NCBI GenBank assembly: GCA_025462835.1
Contig: JAOAPH010000150.1
Span: 1-32,312, forward strand
Source of the DNA: Candidatus Angelobacter sp.
GTDB lineage: Bacteria; Acidobacteriota; Terriglobia; Terriglobales; Acidobacteriaceae
Length of the DNA stretch: 32,312 bases
Direction of reading: 5' to 3'
The number at the start of each line of letters is the position of its first letter. The first letter of the stretch is position 1. Below, piece by piece: positions 32,298 through 32,312 of the stretch. The notes beneath the pieces were generated by a model. It saw nothing but the letters and a program-made list of their open reading frames with translations, did no database searches and was not told where the DNA came from. Made by a program: the position numbers and the translations under genes.

Positions 32298-32312
32298 GAA
32301 CACCACAAAGAC

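Overview
The window looks like a piece of a moderately GC-rich Gram-negative chromosome. I would place it in the Acidobacteriota (Terriglobia, Koribacter-like). The reasons are the Kdo/LPS genes kdsD and kdsA beside pyrG, a PilT ATPase, several secreted proteins of unknown function, and many short text-like intergenic repeats of the kind common in that group. This is an inference from gene content and repeat style, not a database result. No ribosomal RNA, phage, CRISPR array or classical insertion sequence is visible.

Layout. 1-3120 (minus strand): kdsD (cut by the window edge), an atypical NRAMP-family transporter overlapping a small membrane-protein gene, and a VOC-fold protein. 3145-4112: a perfect palindrome, probably a PadR operator, then a helix-hairpin-helix protein and a PadR regulator. 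4098-6577 (minus): two exported proteins, one AT-richer than its surroundings and one with TPRs. 6724-10039 (plus): a PilT-like ATPase with a duplicated N-terminal domain, a GNAT acetyltransferase and a lipoprotein. 10040-12609 (minus): pyrG and a Cys-type kdsA. 12858-16754: a secreted protein, a four-helix-bundle gene inside a long inverted repeat, a GAF-GGDEF cyclase and a divergent RodZ-like protein. 17054-19813: metK and ahcY, the S-adenosylmethionine cycle, with hairpin repeats around ahcY. 20153-21806: small genes of unknown function. 21891-24783: tldD and its partner (pmbA/tldE). 24906-26008: a PilZ protein and a LuxR-type regulator with a degenerate receiver. 26113-26202: tRNA-Ser(GGA). 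26212-27952 (minus): an acyltransferase and an ornithine-cyclodeaminase-family protein. 28129-32297: a CoA-thioester region with two enoyl-CoA hydratases and the two subunits of a family I CoA-transferase-like enzyme, interrupted by a GIY-YIG gene.

How the genes work together. KdsD and KdsA both feed Kdo synthesis. MetK makes S-adenosylmethionine and AhcY removes the S-adenosylhomocysteine left after methyl transfer. A GGDEF protein with an I-site and a PilZ protein with complete binding motifs are the two ends of c-di-GMP signalling, which commonly controls pili of the type PilT retracts. TldD and its partner form one protease. The CoA-transferase subunits and hydratases probably belong to one degradation pathway.

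The most unusual signals are two small single-gene cassettes. A four-helix-bundle gene (13876-14451) and a GIY-YIG nuclease gene (30847-31268) each lie between long inverted repeats placed in gaps between ordinary genes. The GIY-YIG repeat resembles REP-like sequences elsewhere in the window, one of which sits in frame inside the CoA-transferase alpha subunit. Other points worth checking are the pseudo-receiver regulator, the duplicated PilT N-domain, and the paired hairpins with compensatory base changes around ahcY.
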